A stretch of 64,000 bases of DNA from assembly GCA_902788555.1 (NCBI GenBank), contig CADAKQ010000013.1, positions 1 through 64,000 of the forward strand, written 5' to 3'. Positions 53,106-60,803 of this stretch are shown piece after piece. Below the pieces are notes generated by a model. It made no database searches. It was not told the DNA's origin and saw only the letters and a list, made by a program, of their open reading frames with translations. Source of the DNA: an uncultured Lachnospiraceae bacterium. Its GTDB lineage: Bacteria > Bacillota > Clostridia > Lachnospirales > Lachnospiraceae. The position numbers and the translations under genes are program-made. How positions within the stretch are numbered: position 1 is the first letter of the stretch; each line of letters opens with the position of its first letter.

Positions 53106-54293
53106 CTAGTAAATCTGTTTATCCTGAATTCTATAATAAACCTCTTTAAACTCATCAAAATTCTGAATGAATAATTTTATTACCGCAGGATCAAAATGCT
53201 TACCGCTAAGACTGACTATCTCATTAAACGTTTCTTCAAGTGTCCAACCTTTTTTATAATATCTGTCAGAGGTTAAGGCGTCAAATACGTCACATACAGC
53301 CATAAGTCGACTTATATAAGCTATATCTTCACCCTTCATACCGAGATAACCTGAACCATCCCATCTTTCATGATGTTCCTTGGCAAGTATACAGGCTATG
53401 TGCATAAGCTCTCCCGGGCATTTTTCAAGAAGTGCTTCACCATATAATACATGATTTTTCATAATCTGATATTCTTCATCAGTCAGCTTCTCAGGCTTAT
53501 CAAGTATTTCTTCGCTAATCATCAATTTTCCTATATCATGCATCATGGAAGCCGTTGCAAGCATATCCACATACTCCTCATCAAAGCCGGATGCCCTTCC
53601 CATTATACGCATATATTCAGAAACTCTTTTAATATGCTCACCTGTAGACTTGGATTTACTTTCACTTATTTCAGAGAAGGCAAATATAAGACCTTTTTGA
53701 TTGTTCTGCATTGTAACAGCCGTATCAATGGCTGAATTAATCATCATGGAGTTTCTTTGAACTATAAAATAAGCCGCTATGGAAAGAATAAATATAACAA
53801 CTATATGTACAACCGCATAATGCATCAAAACATCATCATATGTACTGTATGGATTACCGATAAAATAATTAATATATCTGACAGATAAAAAATCCGATAT
53901 TAAAATACTCATTGAAACAAGCAACGTTGTGAAAAGAACAAAGGTCTGATTGTAATAAAGTGCCGCCATAAGAATCGGAAAAAGCATAATCGGGAACAGA
54001 TAGCTTGAAAACATGGTGAGCATAATAGTCATATCTATACAGATACAGATAATAACGATATGCTTTGTAAAGCGTGATTCATCCCATTTAAAAATATTTA
54101 TTACAAGAACCGGAATAAGAGCAATAATAACGGAAACAGAAAACAGTATAACAAGCAAAGCCCTGTCTATATCTGAAACAAAAAAGCTATAGACAAAGCC
54201 TAAAACCATAAGAGCAATTAACGCTTTCATACACCTTGCGGATAATTGATTTATTTTTTTATAATTATCCTTAACTATACTATCTGATTTCAT
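53106..54293 (-). CDS. Membrane HD-GYP-type phosphodiesterase
   Basis: A 395-aa protein with about six membrane helices (20-190) and an HD-GYP domain. H252-D253-I-G-K and H-H-E-R-W-D-G-S-G-Y are intact. The GYP signature reads G-Y-L-G, so the Pro is replaced by Leu. HD-GYP proteins hydrolyse cyclic di-GMP or related dinucleotides. Its ATG overlaps the rsfS stop (ATGA), so it is at the tail of the rplU-rsfS operon. Confidence 0.88.
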   Translation of the reverse strand: MKSDSIVKDNYKKINQLSARCMKALIALMVLGFVYSFFVSDIDRALLVILFSVSVIIALIPVLVINIFKWDESRFTKHIVIICICIDMTIMLTMFSSYLFPIMLFPILMAALYYNQTFVLFTTLLVSMSILISDFLSVRYINYFIGNPYSTYDDVLMHYAVVHIVVIFILSIAAYFIVQRNSMMINSAIDTAVTMQNNQKGLIFAFSEISESKSKSTGEHIKRVSEYMRIMGRASGFDEEYVDMLATASMMHDIGKLMISEEILDKPEKLTDEEYQIMKNHVLYGEALLEKCPGELMHIACILAKEHHERWDGSGYLGMKGEDIAYISRLMAVCDVFDALTSDRYYKKGWTLEETFNEIVSLSGKHFDPAVIKLFIQNFDEFKEVYYRIQDKQIY

Positions 54294-54646
54294 AAATCCT
54301 GCAAATCTCCAATCGATATATCACGTCCATCATGCCAGATATGCTCTAAATCATAAAATGAACGTTCGTTTTCTGAAAATATATGGACTATTATATCATA
54401 ATAATCAAGTAAAATCCATCCTCCATTTGAATAACCTTCTTTATTTTTCAATTTATACTTAGATTTATGCATCATCTCATCAACGTTATCACACAAAGCC
54501 TGAACATGGTTGTTATTTGAACCATCAGCAATAACAAGATAATCCCCAATTGAAGAAATATCACCTATATATATAATTCTTATGTCATTTGCTTTCTTGT
54601 CGTCCAATGCGTTGTATGCAATTTTGACCATTTCCTTTGAATTCAT
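54290..54646 (-). CDS. rsfS: Ribosomal silencing factor RsfS
   Basis: Binds bL14 and blocks subunit joining during starvation. It is 118 aa of the DUF143/Iojap fold, with G-D-Y-L-V-I-A-D-G and W-I-L-L-D-Y-Y-D-I-I-V-H-I-F. GAGGAG sets the start at 54646 rather than 54670. It follows yqeK, as in most Firmicutes. Confidence 0.94.
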   Translation of the reverse strand: MNSKEMVKIAYNALDDKKANDIRIIYIGDISSIGDYLVIADGSNNNHVQALCDNVDEMMHKSKYKLKNKEGYSNGGWILLDYYDIIVHIFSENERSFYDLEHIWHDGRDISIGDLQDL

Positions 54647-54703
54647 AAAATTCTCCTCATAAACTTTCATTTCTCTAATTTTAATTTTTTCATATCCGAA
54701 AAT

Positions 54704-55267
54704 TTATTTATTCACATAATAATCATAAGTCATCTTGGTCATATAGTCCATATCATCCATACTTGCTTCAAGATACTCGATAGTATTCTTTAAAATATGA
54801 ACAATACAATTATCTAAATCCGTGAAAGCTTCCTTACGGATTTCTTCCATATCCTTTATCATTTTTCTGTTAGGTTCGATATAATCCGCAACAAATATTA
54901 TCTTTTCAAGAAGCGACATATTAGGTCTTCCTGTCGTATGCCATGTTATGGCATTTAGTATATCCTCATCAATAATATCAAATTTATATCTTGCAAAATA
55001 CGCTCCAAGCTTGGCGTGCAGCATTTCCGGATGACTCTCCTCATATTTATTGACAGGGAGTCCGTACTTTCTTGCTTTTTCAAGCTTTTCCTTGGAGGTA
55101 AGTCCTTTTGCACAATCATGTAAAAGTCCTGCTGTTCTTGCAACTTCTATATCAGCCCCATAAACCATAGCCATACAGGCAGCCGTATAAGCGACACCAA
55201 CTGAATGCTCGAATCTTTTGTCGCTTATTTTTTCTTTTAATTTCTGTATCATTTTTTCCTTATTCAT
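54704..55267 (-). CDS. yqeK: HD-domain diadenosine tetraphosphatase YqeK
   Basis: Symmetrically cleaves Ap4A, 187 aa. HD motifs are R-F-E-H-S-V-G-V-A, H-D-C-A-K-G and the W-H-T-T-G segment. GGAGTG before ATG 55267 selects that start over 55288. It lies between nadD and rsfS in the canonical cluster. Confidence 0.92.
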   Translation of the reverse strand: MNKEKMIQKLKEKISDKRFEHSVGVAYTAACMAMVYGADIEVARTAGLLHDCAKGLTSKEKLEKARKYGLPVNKYEESHPEMLHAKLGAYFARYKFDIIDEDILNAITWHTTGRPNMSLLEKIIFVADYIEPNRKMIKDMEEIRKEAFTDLDNCIVHILKNTIEYLEASMDDMDYMTKMTYDYYVNK

Positions 55268-55309
55268 AAAAGCACTCCATCCGGTCAAAGTTTAAAGATA
55301 GTTAAATTC

Positions 55310-55984
55310 TTAATTAAAGTATAACCTGTTTTTTAAAATATAATTTTTTACTTTCTCCGGTACTCTTCTTTTCAGATATTCCTCAAGCCTTTTTGAGGTG
55401 TCTTTATCGAAGGAATCAGAATTTCTCATTATAAACCTTCTTATCAGTGAGGACGAAATATTCATATTAGGTGATTTTATAAATTCTATCCTTGCAGCCA
55501 TATTTTTCTTACAAAGCTTTTCTGCGCATTTTCTCATATCATCGTAATCACTGTTTCTTTTTGCGACAAGTAAGGTGCACATTTTTAAAACATCCTTGTA
55601 CCTGTGCCATTTATCGATTGTAAACAACGAATCCGCACCTACAATATAGTATATCTTTATATAAGGATTTATCATATATATATCCTTTAAAGTATCATAT
55701 GTGTAGGTTATTCCGCCTCTTTTTATCTCTGCATCAGACACTTCACAAAAATCAAATGATGAAACCGCCTGATTTATCAGCTTTATACGCTCTTTCGGAC
55801 TAATAATCTCGTTAGTTCCCTTATAAGCCGGTTTATTGTTCGGAAGAATGATTATCTTTTCAATATCCGAAAACTGTTTCATAGCTTTTTGAGCAAGCAT
55901 TATATGTCCGTTATGAATCGGATTAAATGTTCCGCCCAAAATGCCTATACAATTATATTTTAAAAACACTGAATTATCTTTCAT
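55310..55984 (-). CDS. nadD: Nicotinate-nucleotide adenylyltransferase
   Basis: Forms deamido-NAD from nicotinate mononucleotide and ATP. It is 224 aa with a Rossmann nucleotidyltransferase core: G-G-T-F-N-P-I-H-N-G-H near 16-26 and the C-terminal I-S-S-S-L-I-R. A short N-terminal tail precedes the motif. It lies between yhbY and yqeK. Confidence 0.95.
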   Translation of the reverse strand: MKDNSVFLKYNCIGILGGTFNPIHNGHIMLAQKAMKQFSDIEKIIILPNNKPAYKGTNEIISPKERIKLINQAVSSFDFCEVSDAEIKRGGITYTYDTLKDIYMINPYIKIYYIVGADSLFTIDKWHRYKDVLKMCTLLVAKRNSDYDDMRKCAEKLCKKNMAARIEFIKSPNMNISSSLIRRFIMRNSDSFDKDTSKRLEEYLKRRVPEKVKNYILKNRLYFN

Positions 55985-55997
55985 AAAAATCTCTTTT

Positions 55998-56288
55998 TTA
56001 TTTTGGAAATATAATTTTGGGATTCTTTTTGTCAGGCTTATATAAAATTATTTTTTTACCTACAACCTGTACAACCTGACTATGAGTTCTTTCTGCAACT
56101 GCCTCAGCTATCGCATGAGGATCATCAAGGCAGTTTTTCAGAACTCCGATTTTTATAAGTTCTCTCTTATTAAACGCCTCATCTATAGCATTGGTTACTT
56201 CAGGTGTAAGACTTGATTTTCCTACATTTATAATAGGGTCTATATTCATTGCAAGACCTTTAAGATAAGCTCTTTGTTTGCTTGTCAT
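55998..56288 (-). CDS. yhbY: YhbY-type (CRM) RNA-binding protein
   Basis: A 96-aa CRS1/YhbY-domain protein linked to pre-50S assembly. L-K-G-L-A-M-N-I-D-P-I-I-N-V-G-K, K-R-E-L-I-K-I-G-V-L and a GxxG-like loop are present. CGGAGG precedes the ATG. It lies 13 bp before nadD. Confidence 0.93.
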   Translation of the reverse strand: MTSKQRAYLKGLAMNIDPIINVGKSSLTPEVTNAIDEAFNKRELIKIGVLKNCLDDPHAIAEAVAERTHSQVVQVVGKKIILYKPDKKNPKIIFPK

Positions 56289-56336
56289 AATAATCCTCCG
56301 TTAATAACACTTGAATTAAATATACATATTAAATTA

Positions 56337-57623
56337 TTACTTATAATAATCAAATTCAAGACCGTATAATCGTACCGTGTCGCCTTCATTTATACCAAGC
56401 GCCTCAAGCTGTTCTAATATGCCATTATCCTTCAGGAAATTCTGGAAGAAGGCAAAGCCCTTTTCGGATTCAAGATTGGTATAGCCAAGCATTCTTTCAA
56501 TTCTCGGACCTTCAACACGAAATACTCCGTCCTCATCCTTCCATACCTCAAACGGAAGTTCGGGATTATCCGGAAAATCAATCTCCATCTCGGGCTCAAA
56601 CTCAACAACTTCAACGTCTGACTCTTTAACAAGTCCGTTCACATACCATAAAAGCTCATTAAGACCTTTACCGGATACTGCGGATATCGGAAATACCTTT
56701 ATACCCTTCGGCTCATATTCATCCCTAAGCTTTTTAATAACCGTTTCATAAGCATCACCATATAAGGCATCACATTTATTCGCAGCTATAACCTGAGGTC
56801 TGTCGGGTAGCTTTTCATTATATGTGGCAAGCTCATTATTTATCGTTTCTATATCTTCAATAGGGTCTCTTCCCTCCGTTGATGCCGCATCCACCATATG
56901 AACCAAAACCTTGGTTCTTTCAATATGCCTTAAAAACTCAAAGCCAAGTCCCACTCCTTCGGATGCGCCCTCAATAATTCCCGGAATATCAGCAATAACA
57001 AAGCCATTGTTCTCATCCAGATCAACCACACCAAGATTTGGATTTAAGGTTGTAAAATGATAATTGGCAATCTTAGGCTTTGCATTGGTAACTCGGGATA
57101 AAAACGTGGATTTACCGACATTCGGAAAGCCTACAAGTCCGACATCTGCTATAACCTTTAGCTCCAATGTTATCCACATTTCTTTTGCCGCCTGTCCCGG
57201 CTGTGCATATTTCGGTGCCTGCATAACAGAGGTCACATAATGTCTGTTACCCTTTCCGCCTCTGCCGCCCTTTAACAGCACTACCGGCTCGGTTTTATTG
57301 GACATATCAAGTATAACCTTTCCTGTCTCAGCATCCTTTATAACCGTTCCCGCAGGAACCTTAAGAATAACATCTTCACCGTCGGCACCATGACAATTTT
57401 TCTTTCCGCCCTCTTCGCCATCCTGTGCCTTATATTTTCTAATATGTCTAAAATCTGTAAGTGTATTTAAACCGGGGTCAACCACAAAGACGACATCTCC
57501 GCCTTTTCCACCGTCTCCGCCGTCCGGTCCGCCGTTTGGAACATAAAGCTCACGGCGAAATGAGACATGACCGTCTCCGCCCTTGCCGGATTTTATAAAT
57601 ATTTTTGCTCTGTCAGCGAACAT
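56337..57623 (-). CDS. obgE: GTPase ObgE/CgtA
   Basis: An essential 50S-associated GTPase of 428 aa. The Gly-rich Obg fold (1-158) is followed by a G domain with G-F-P-N-V-G-K-S-T, T-T-L-N-P-N, D-I-P-G and N-K-C-D, then a C-terminal OCT domain. GGAGG precedes the ATG. It is downstream of rpmA behind a modest hairpin. Confidence 0.97.
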   Translation of the reverse strand: MFADRAKIFIKSGKGGDGHVSFRRELYVPNGGPDGGDGGKGGDVVFVVDPGLNTLTDFRHIRKYKAQDGEEGGKKNCHGADGEDVILKVPAGTVIKDAETGKVILDMSNKTEPVVLLKGGRGGKGNRHYVTSVMQAPKYAQPGQAAKEMWITLELKVIADVGLVGFPNVGKSTFLSRVTNAKPKIANYHFTTLNPNLGVVDLDENNGFVIADIPGIIEGASEGVGLGFEFLRHIERTKVLVHMVDAASTEGRDPIEDIETINNELATYNEKLPDRPQVIAANKCDALYGDAYETVIKKLRDEYEPKGIKVFPISAVSGKGLNELLWYVNGLVKESDVEVVEFEPEMEIDFPDNPELPFEVWKDEDGVFRVEGPRIERMLGYTNLESEKGFAFFQNFLKDNGILEQLEALGINEGDTVRLYGLEFDYYK

Positions 57624-57683
57624 AATAACCTCCGTTTAAAATAATATTACAAAAAATAATATATCGCTTCTTAATAAGTAATA

Positions 57684-57708
57684 AAGCCGAGATAAAATAT
57701 CCCGGCTT
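57684..57708 (-). terminator. Intra-operon hairpin after rpmA
   Basis: On the minus strand AAGCCGGGAT pairs with ATCTCGGCTT (one G-U pair) across a 5-nt loop. The T-tract is broken (TTATT), so it probably reduces rather than blocks read-through to obgE. Confidence 0.6.
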
Positions 57709-57716
57709 ATAAAATA

Positions 57717-58007
57717 TTAGTTTTCTGTTGAAACCGGATAGATTGAAACCTGCTTCTTATCTCTACCCTTTCTCTCGAAACGTACGATACCATCAACAAG
57801 TGCGAATAATGTATCGTCACCGCCACGACCAACGTTCACACCAGGGTGAATCTTAGTTCCACGCTGTCTGTATAATATATTGCCAGCCTTTACAAACTGT
57901 CCGTCTGCTCTCTTTGCTCCGAGTCTCTTAGACTCTGAATCACGTCCGTTCTTAGTAGAACCAACACCCTTCTTATGAGCAAAGAACTGTAAATTCATCT
58001 TTAACAT
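57717..58007 (-). CDS. rpmA: 50S ribosomal protein bL27 with cleavable leader
   Basis: A 96-aa L27. The nine leading residues M-L-K-M-N-L-Q-F-F precede A10-H-K-K-G, the Firmicutes prepeptide that must be removed by the Prp protease so the N-terminus can reach the peptidyl-transferase centre. The prp gene is directly upstream. Confidence 0.97.
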   Translation of the reverse strand: MLKMNLQFFAHKKGVGSTKNGRDSESKRLGAKRADGQFVKAGNILYRQRGTKIHPGVNVGRGGDDTLFALVDGIVRFERKGRDKKQVSIYPVSTEN

Positions 58008-58009
58008 AT

Positions 58010-58336
58010 TTACACCTCCTTGAAGTTTACTTGTAAATATTTACTACCATACTCTTTTTCAATACCCAATATACCAAGAGCCAACGATTCAAGTAGTAAC
58101 TGTCCTTTTTCATCAGATTCAGATGTAAACTTAAATTTAAGTAATCCTGATTTTCCTTCTTCAACACTAAATTTGTTATCGGTAAGGCTTTCAACGGAAT
58201 TGACTGTATTTATCGCAAGAACTGAAACAGCCGAACAAACAATATCCTTTCCGTATTTACCGAAAAAAGCATGTCCGCTTATGCTAAAGCCCTTATATCT
58301 TCCATCTGAATTCCTATAAAATATTGCATTAATCAT
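58010..58336 (-). CDS. prp: Ribosomal-processing cysteine protease Prp
   Basis: Removes the L27 leader. It is 108 aa. The catalytic dyad is H22 (S-G-H-A) and C34 (D-I-V-C-S-A-V-S), at the same numbers as in the S. aureus enzyme. The frame could open with TTG at 58342, but ATG 58336 begins the conserved sequence. No good ribosome site is seen, so coupling to rplU (9 bp upstream) is likely. Confidence 0.93.
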   Translation of the reverse strand: MINAIFYRNSDGRYKGFSISGHAFFGKYGKDIVCSAVSVLAINTVNSVESLTDNKFSVEEGKSGLLKFKFTSESDEKGQLLLESLALGILGIEKEYGSKYLQVNFKEV

Positions 58337-58345
58337 AATCAAATA

Positions 58346-58651
58346 TTAAGCATTGATTGCTTTGATTTCAACCTTAGTAAACGGCTGTCTGTGTCCCTGC
58401 TTCTTATGATAGCCGGACTTTCTCTTGTACTTGTATACGACTACCTTCTTAGCCTTACCTTCGCCAAGAACAGTTGCCTTTACTGAAGACTTCTTGCAAT
58501 CCTCGCCACAAATTATATCCTTGTCATTGTTTACTGCAACAACATCAAATGATACTTCGTCGCCTTCTTTTGCATTAAGCTTTTCTACCTTAATGATATC
58601 TCCTTCAGCTACCTTGTACTGCTTACCGCCTGTTGCTATAATTGCGTACAT
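58346..58651 (-). CDS. rplU: 50S ribosomal protein bL21
   Basis: A 101-aa ribosomal protein that begins M-Y-A-I-I-A-T-G-G-K-Q-Y and ends with a basic tail, normal for L21. AGGAGG fixes ATG 58651 (the frame runs upstream to 58699). It is the first gene of the rplU-prp-rpmA-obgE operon. Confidence 0.97.
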   Translation of the reverse strand: MYAIIATGGKQYKVAEGDIIKVEKLNAKEGDEVSFDVVAVNNDKDIICGEDCKKSSVKATVLGEGKAKKVVVYKYKRKSGYHKKQGHRQPFTKVEIKAINA

Positions 58652-58734
58652 ATGGTTACCTCCTATTATCATTACTCGCCAGTTACGGTGATGCCTCAAA
58701 AATGGGCATACTTATACCTTCCTGTGCGGCACAC
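58652..58734 (-). promoter_or_regulatory. Probable L21 leader
   Basis: An 83-nt 5' UTR with local stems (for example ATGCC/GGCAT around a 9-nt loop) and a G/C content above the surroundings. Position and size match the autoregulatory L21 leader of Firmicutes; I did not verify the consensus. Confidence 0.5.
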
Positions 58735-58740
58735 TCAGAT

Positions 58741-58769
58741 ACTATAACATTATGCAAAAAAAATGTCAA
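58741..58769 (-). promoter_or_regulatory. rplU operon promoter
   Basis: Minus strand TTGACA (58764-58769), 17 bp that begin with eight Ts, TATAGT (58741-58746). It is one of the best promoters in the window. Confidence 0.9.
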
Positions 58770-58802
58770 GGAAATATTTATCTATAATTTCCAAAAAAAA
58801 TA

Positions 58803-60476
58803 TTATTCCTGCTTCGTCGGATCTATACCCTGCATATATTGCTGAAGGACCTGCTTATTTGCTTCAATATCGGGAACAAGAACAGCCATACCGTCAACAT
58901 TTTGCGAACTGTATGTGCCTTCAGCAGGAAGATAATAGCTTTGCATACTTCCTCCACCGCATCTTACAAAGAAAAATGCCGATTTCAAAATATTAAATGA
59001 GCTTATATCTGTAGTTATATTTGGTGCAGCTCCATCCAACACACTAAAACCTTTTAGAATATGACCGCCTTTTATTTTATCTATTACTGCCATTATAACA
59101 GTCCTTTGCCTGTTGGTCCTGTCCCAATCGGAATTACCGACATGACGTATTCTTGAATAACCAAGCACCTGCCCCGGAGTAAGGGTATTGACACCTTCAT
59201 GAAGATTCCATGTCTCGACCGCAACCTCATCAGTTGTACCGAGCTCCGGATGCTGGTTAAGATAATCTGCTTCTTCGGCGGTAAGCTCGATATCCAGATC
59301 GCCAACAGAAGTCATAGCCTCCATAAAGCCTCCAAAATCAACAAGTGCATTTCCGTCAATTTTAATTCCAAGATTATATTCTATAGTCTGGTCAAGCAAA
59401 TCTATACCACCAAAGGCAAAAGCAGCATTTATTCTGTTACTGCCATAACCCGGTATCTCTACATACATATCTCTCATTATGGATGTAAGTGATACGGTAT
59501 GCGTACTTCTGTTGATTGTACAAAGCATTATAGTATCCGCTCTTTGCATACCCTGGCCTTCTCTTGCATCCTGACCAATTAAGAGAATATTTATAACATC
59601 ACCTTTAAAATTATCTGTTCTTTTTGATACCTCTGTTGTCACTCTGTCCATTTTGTTAAGAGCCTTCATAGCAAGTCCTATACCTATACCGCATATACAT
59701 AATATAAGTACAAGAAATATTATGAGAGATTTTAAAAGCGGATGCTTTTTTTTCTTTTTTCTTTTTTGTTCATTCATTTGATTATTCTTTATATTATTTT
59801 TATTTTCGTTATAATCTGATTTCATATTTTTTCTTTTATCTTCACGCTGAATCGGTTGAGGCTGTCCATTATCGTACTGTCGCATCTTTTGAGACTGCTG
59901 TTTAACCTGCTGAGGCTGATTTTTGTTTATGTGCTGCTGATTTTGCATCGGTCGATTATTATGTGCCTGATTGTGCTGAGACTGTTGCTGATTATGTACC
60001 TGCCGGTTTTGTATCGGTCGATTATTATGTGCCTGTTGATGCTGCGTTTTTTGTTGATTATGTACCGGTTGCTGATTGACAGGCGGTTGCTTTATCTGTT
60101 GATGATAAACCGGATGGTTTATCACCGGCTGCTGTATTTGATTTTGTTGACTTATCGTAGGCTGCTGTTGCACCGGCTGATGATAAGCTTGCTGTGCAGG
60201 CTGTTGGAAAGGCTGCTGATATGCAGTCTGCTGTGTATTGAAAGCACTATCTGTAAAAGCACTGTCAGTAAATGCACTGTCTATATATGTATTATCAGTA
60301 AATGCGCTGTCAACAAATGCACTGTCATTAAGGTAAGAATTATCCGGCGCAAAAGCACTATCTGTAAAAGCACTGTCTTCCAAATATGAATTATCATTAA
60401 TATTCATTTTTGCGCGTTCTTCTGTCTGTATTCTTCTGAGTTCCTCTAATTGTCTAAGTTCTTCTTCCTTAGTCAT
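58803..60476 (-). CDS. LytR-CpsA-Psr protein with repeat-rich N-terminus
   Basis: A membrane LCP protein that transfers lipid-linked glycopolymers to peptidoglycan. The LCP domain (about 295-500) has L-L-I-G-Q-D-A-R, R-A-D-T-I-M-L, S-L-T-S-I-M-R-D-M-Y-V and the Y-S-R-I-R-H segment. One membrane helix lies near 250-272 after a K/R-rich patch. The cytoplasmic N-terminus is unusual: seven D-S-A-F copies (about 35-85), then a Gln/Asn-rich stretch to about 215 with repeated Q-A-H-N-N-R-P. The start is ATG 60476. The ribosome site is separated from it by a hairpin. Confidence 0.88.
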   Translation of the reverse strand: MTKEEELRQLEELRRIQTEERAKMNINDNSYLEDSAFTDSAFAPDNSYLNDSAFVDSAFTDNTYIDSAFTDSAFTDSAFNTQQTAYQQPFQQPAQQAYHQPVQQQPTISQQNQIQQPVINHPVYHQQIKQPPVNQQPVHNQQKTQHQQAHNNRPIQNRQVHNQQQSQHNQAHNNRPMQNQQHINKNQPQQVKQQSQKMRQYDNGQPQPIQREDKRKNMKSDYNENKNNIKNNQMNEQKRKKKKKHPLLKSLIIFLVLILCICGIGIGLAMKALNKMDRVTTEVSKRTDNFKGDVINILLIGQDAREGQGMQRADTIMLCTINRSTHTVSLTSIMRDMYVEIPGYGSNRINAAFAFGGIDLLDQTIEYNLGIKIDGNALVDFGGFMEAMTSVGDLDIELTAEEADYLNQHPELGTTDEVAVETWNLHEGVNTLTPGQVLGYSRIRHVGNSDWDRTNRQRTVIMAVIDKIKGGHILKGFSVLDGAAPNITTDISSFNILKSAFFFVRCGGGSMQSYYLPAEGTYSSQNVDGMAVLVPDIEANKQVLQQYMQGIDPTKQE

Positions 60477-60487
60477 ATTATAATCCG

Positions 60488-60516
60488 GTACAATTATCAA
60501 AAAAATATAATTGTAC
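60488..60516 (-). promoter_or_regulatory. Hairpin between ribosome site and start codon
   Basis: Perfect 10-bp arms (60507-60516 and 60488-60497, GTACAATTAT) close a 9-nt loop. On the minus strand AAAGGAAG lies directly before it and the ATG 11 nt after it. Folding would bring the ribosome site to normal distance. A weaker GGA just before the ATG is the alternative. Confidence 0.55.
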
Positions 60517-60648
60517 TTCCTTTCTCATTTTTAATGGCTACATTATATGACTATTATATAACTAAATCAATTATTTTTTATATAAAAACATAATAATATT
60601 TTTTTAAACTTTTATTAAAATCCAACTATTACTCACGCATCGCTTATC

Positions 60649-60792
60649 CACACGCAAAGCGTGTGTCGGTTATATAGGGGTGTAAATGACGAGAGGTATC
60701 GAAAAGTTGCTAAGCAAGGCGTTAAGCATCAGCGTGCTTTGCGTGTAACTATTCGATACCTCTTATTATTTATATCAGTCTATATAACCGAC
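60649..60792. repeat. Nested inverted-repeat element of 144 bp
   Basis: In the 300-bp gap between the LCP and surface genes. A hairpin CACACGC-AAA-GCGTGTG (60649-60665) adjoins an outer 13-bp stem (60665-60677 with 60780-60792). Inside are a 12-bp stem (60692-60703 with 60752-60763) and a stem GCAAGGC/GCTTTGC (60714-60720 with 60736-60742). GCTTTGCGTGT at 60736-60746 could pair instead with the first hairpin. It could be a structured RNA, a terminator complex or a small non-autonomous repeat. The rest of the gap is AT-rich with nothing seen. Confidence 0.6.
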
Positions 60793-60803
60793 CATAATTT
60801 AGT

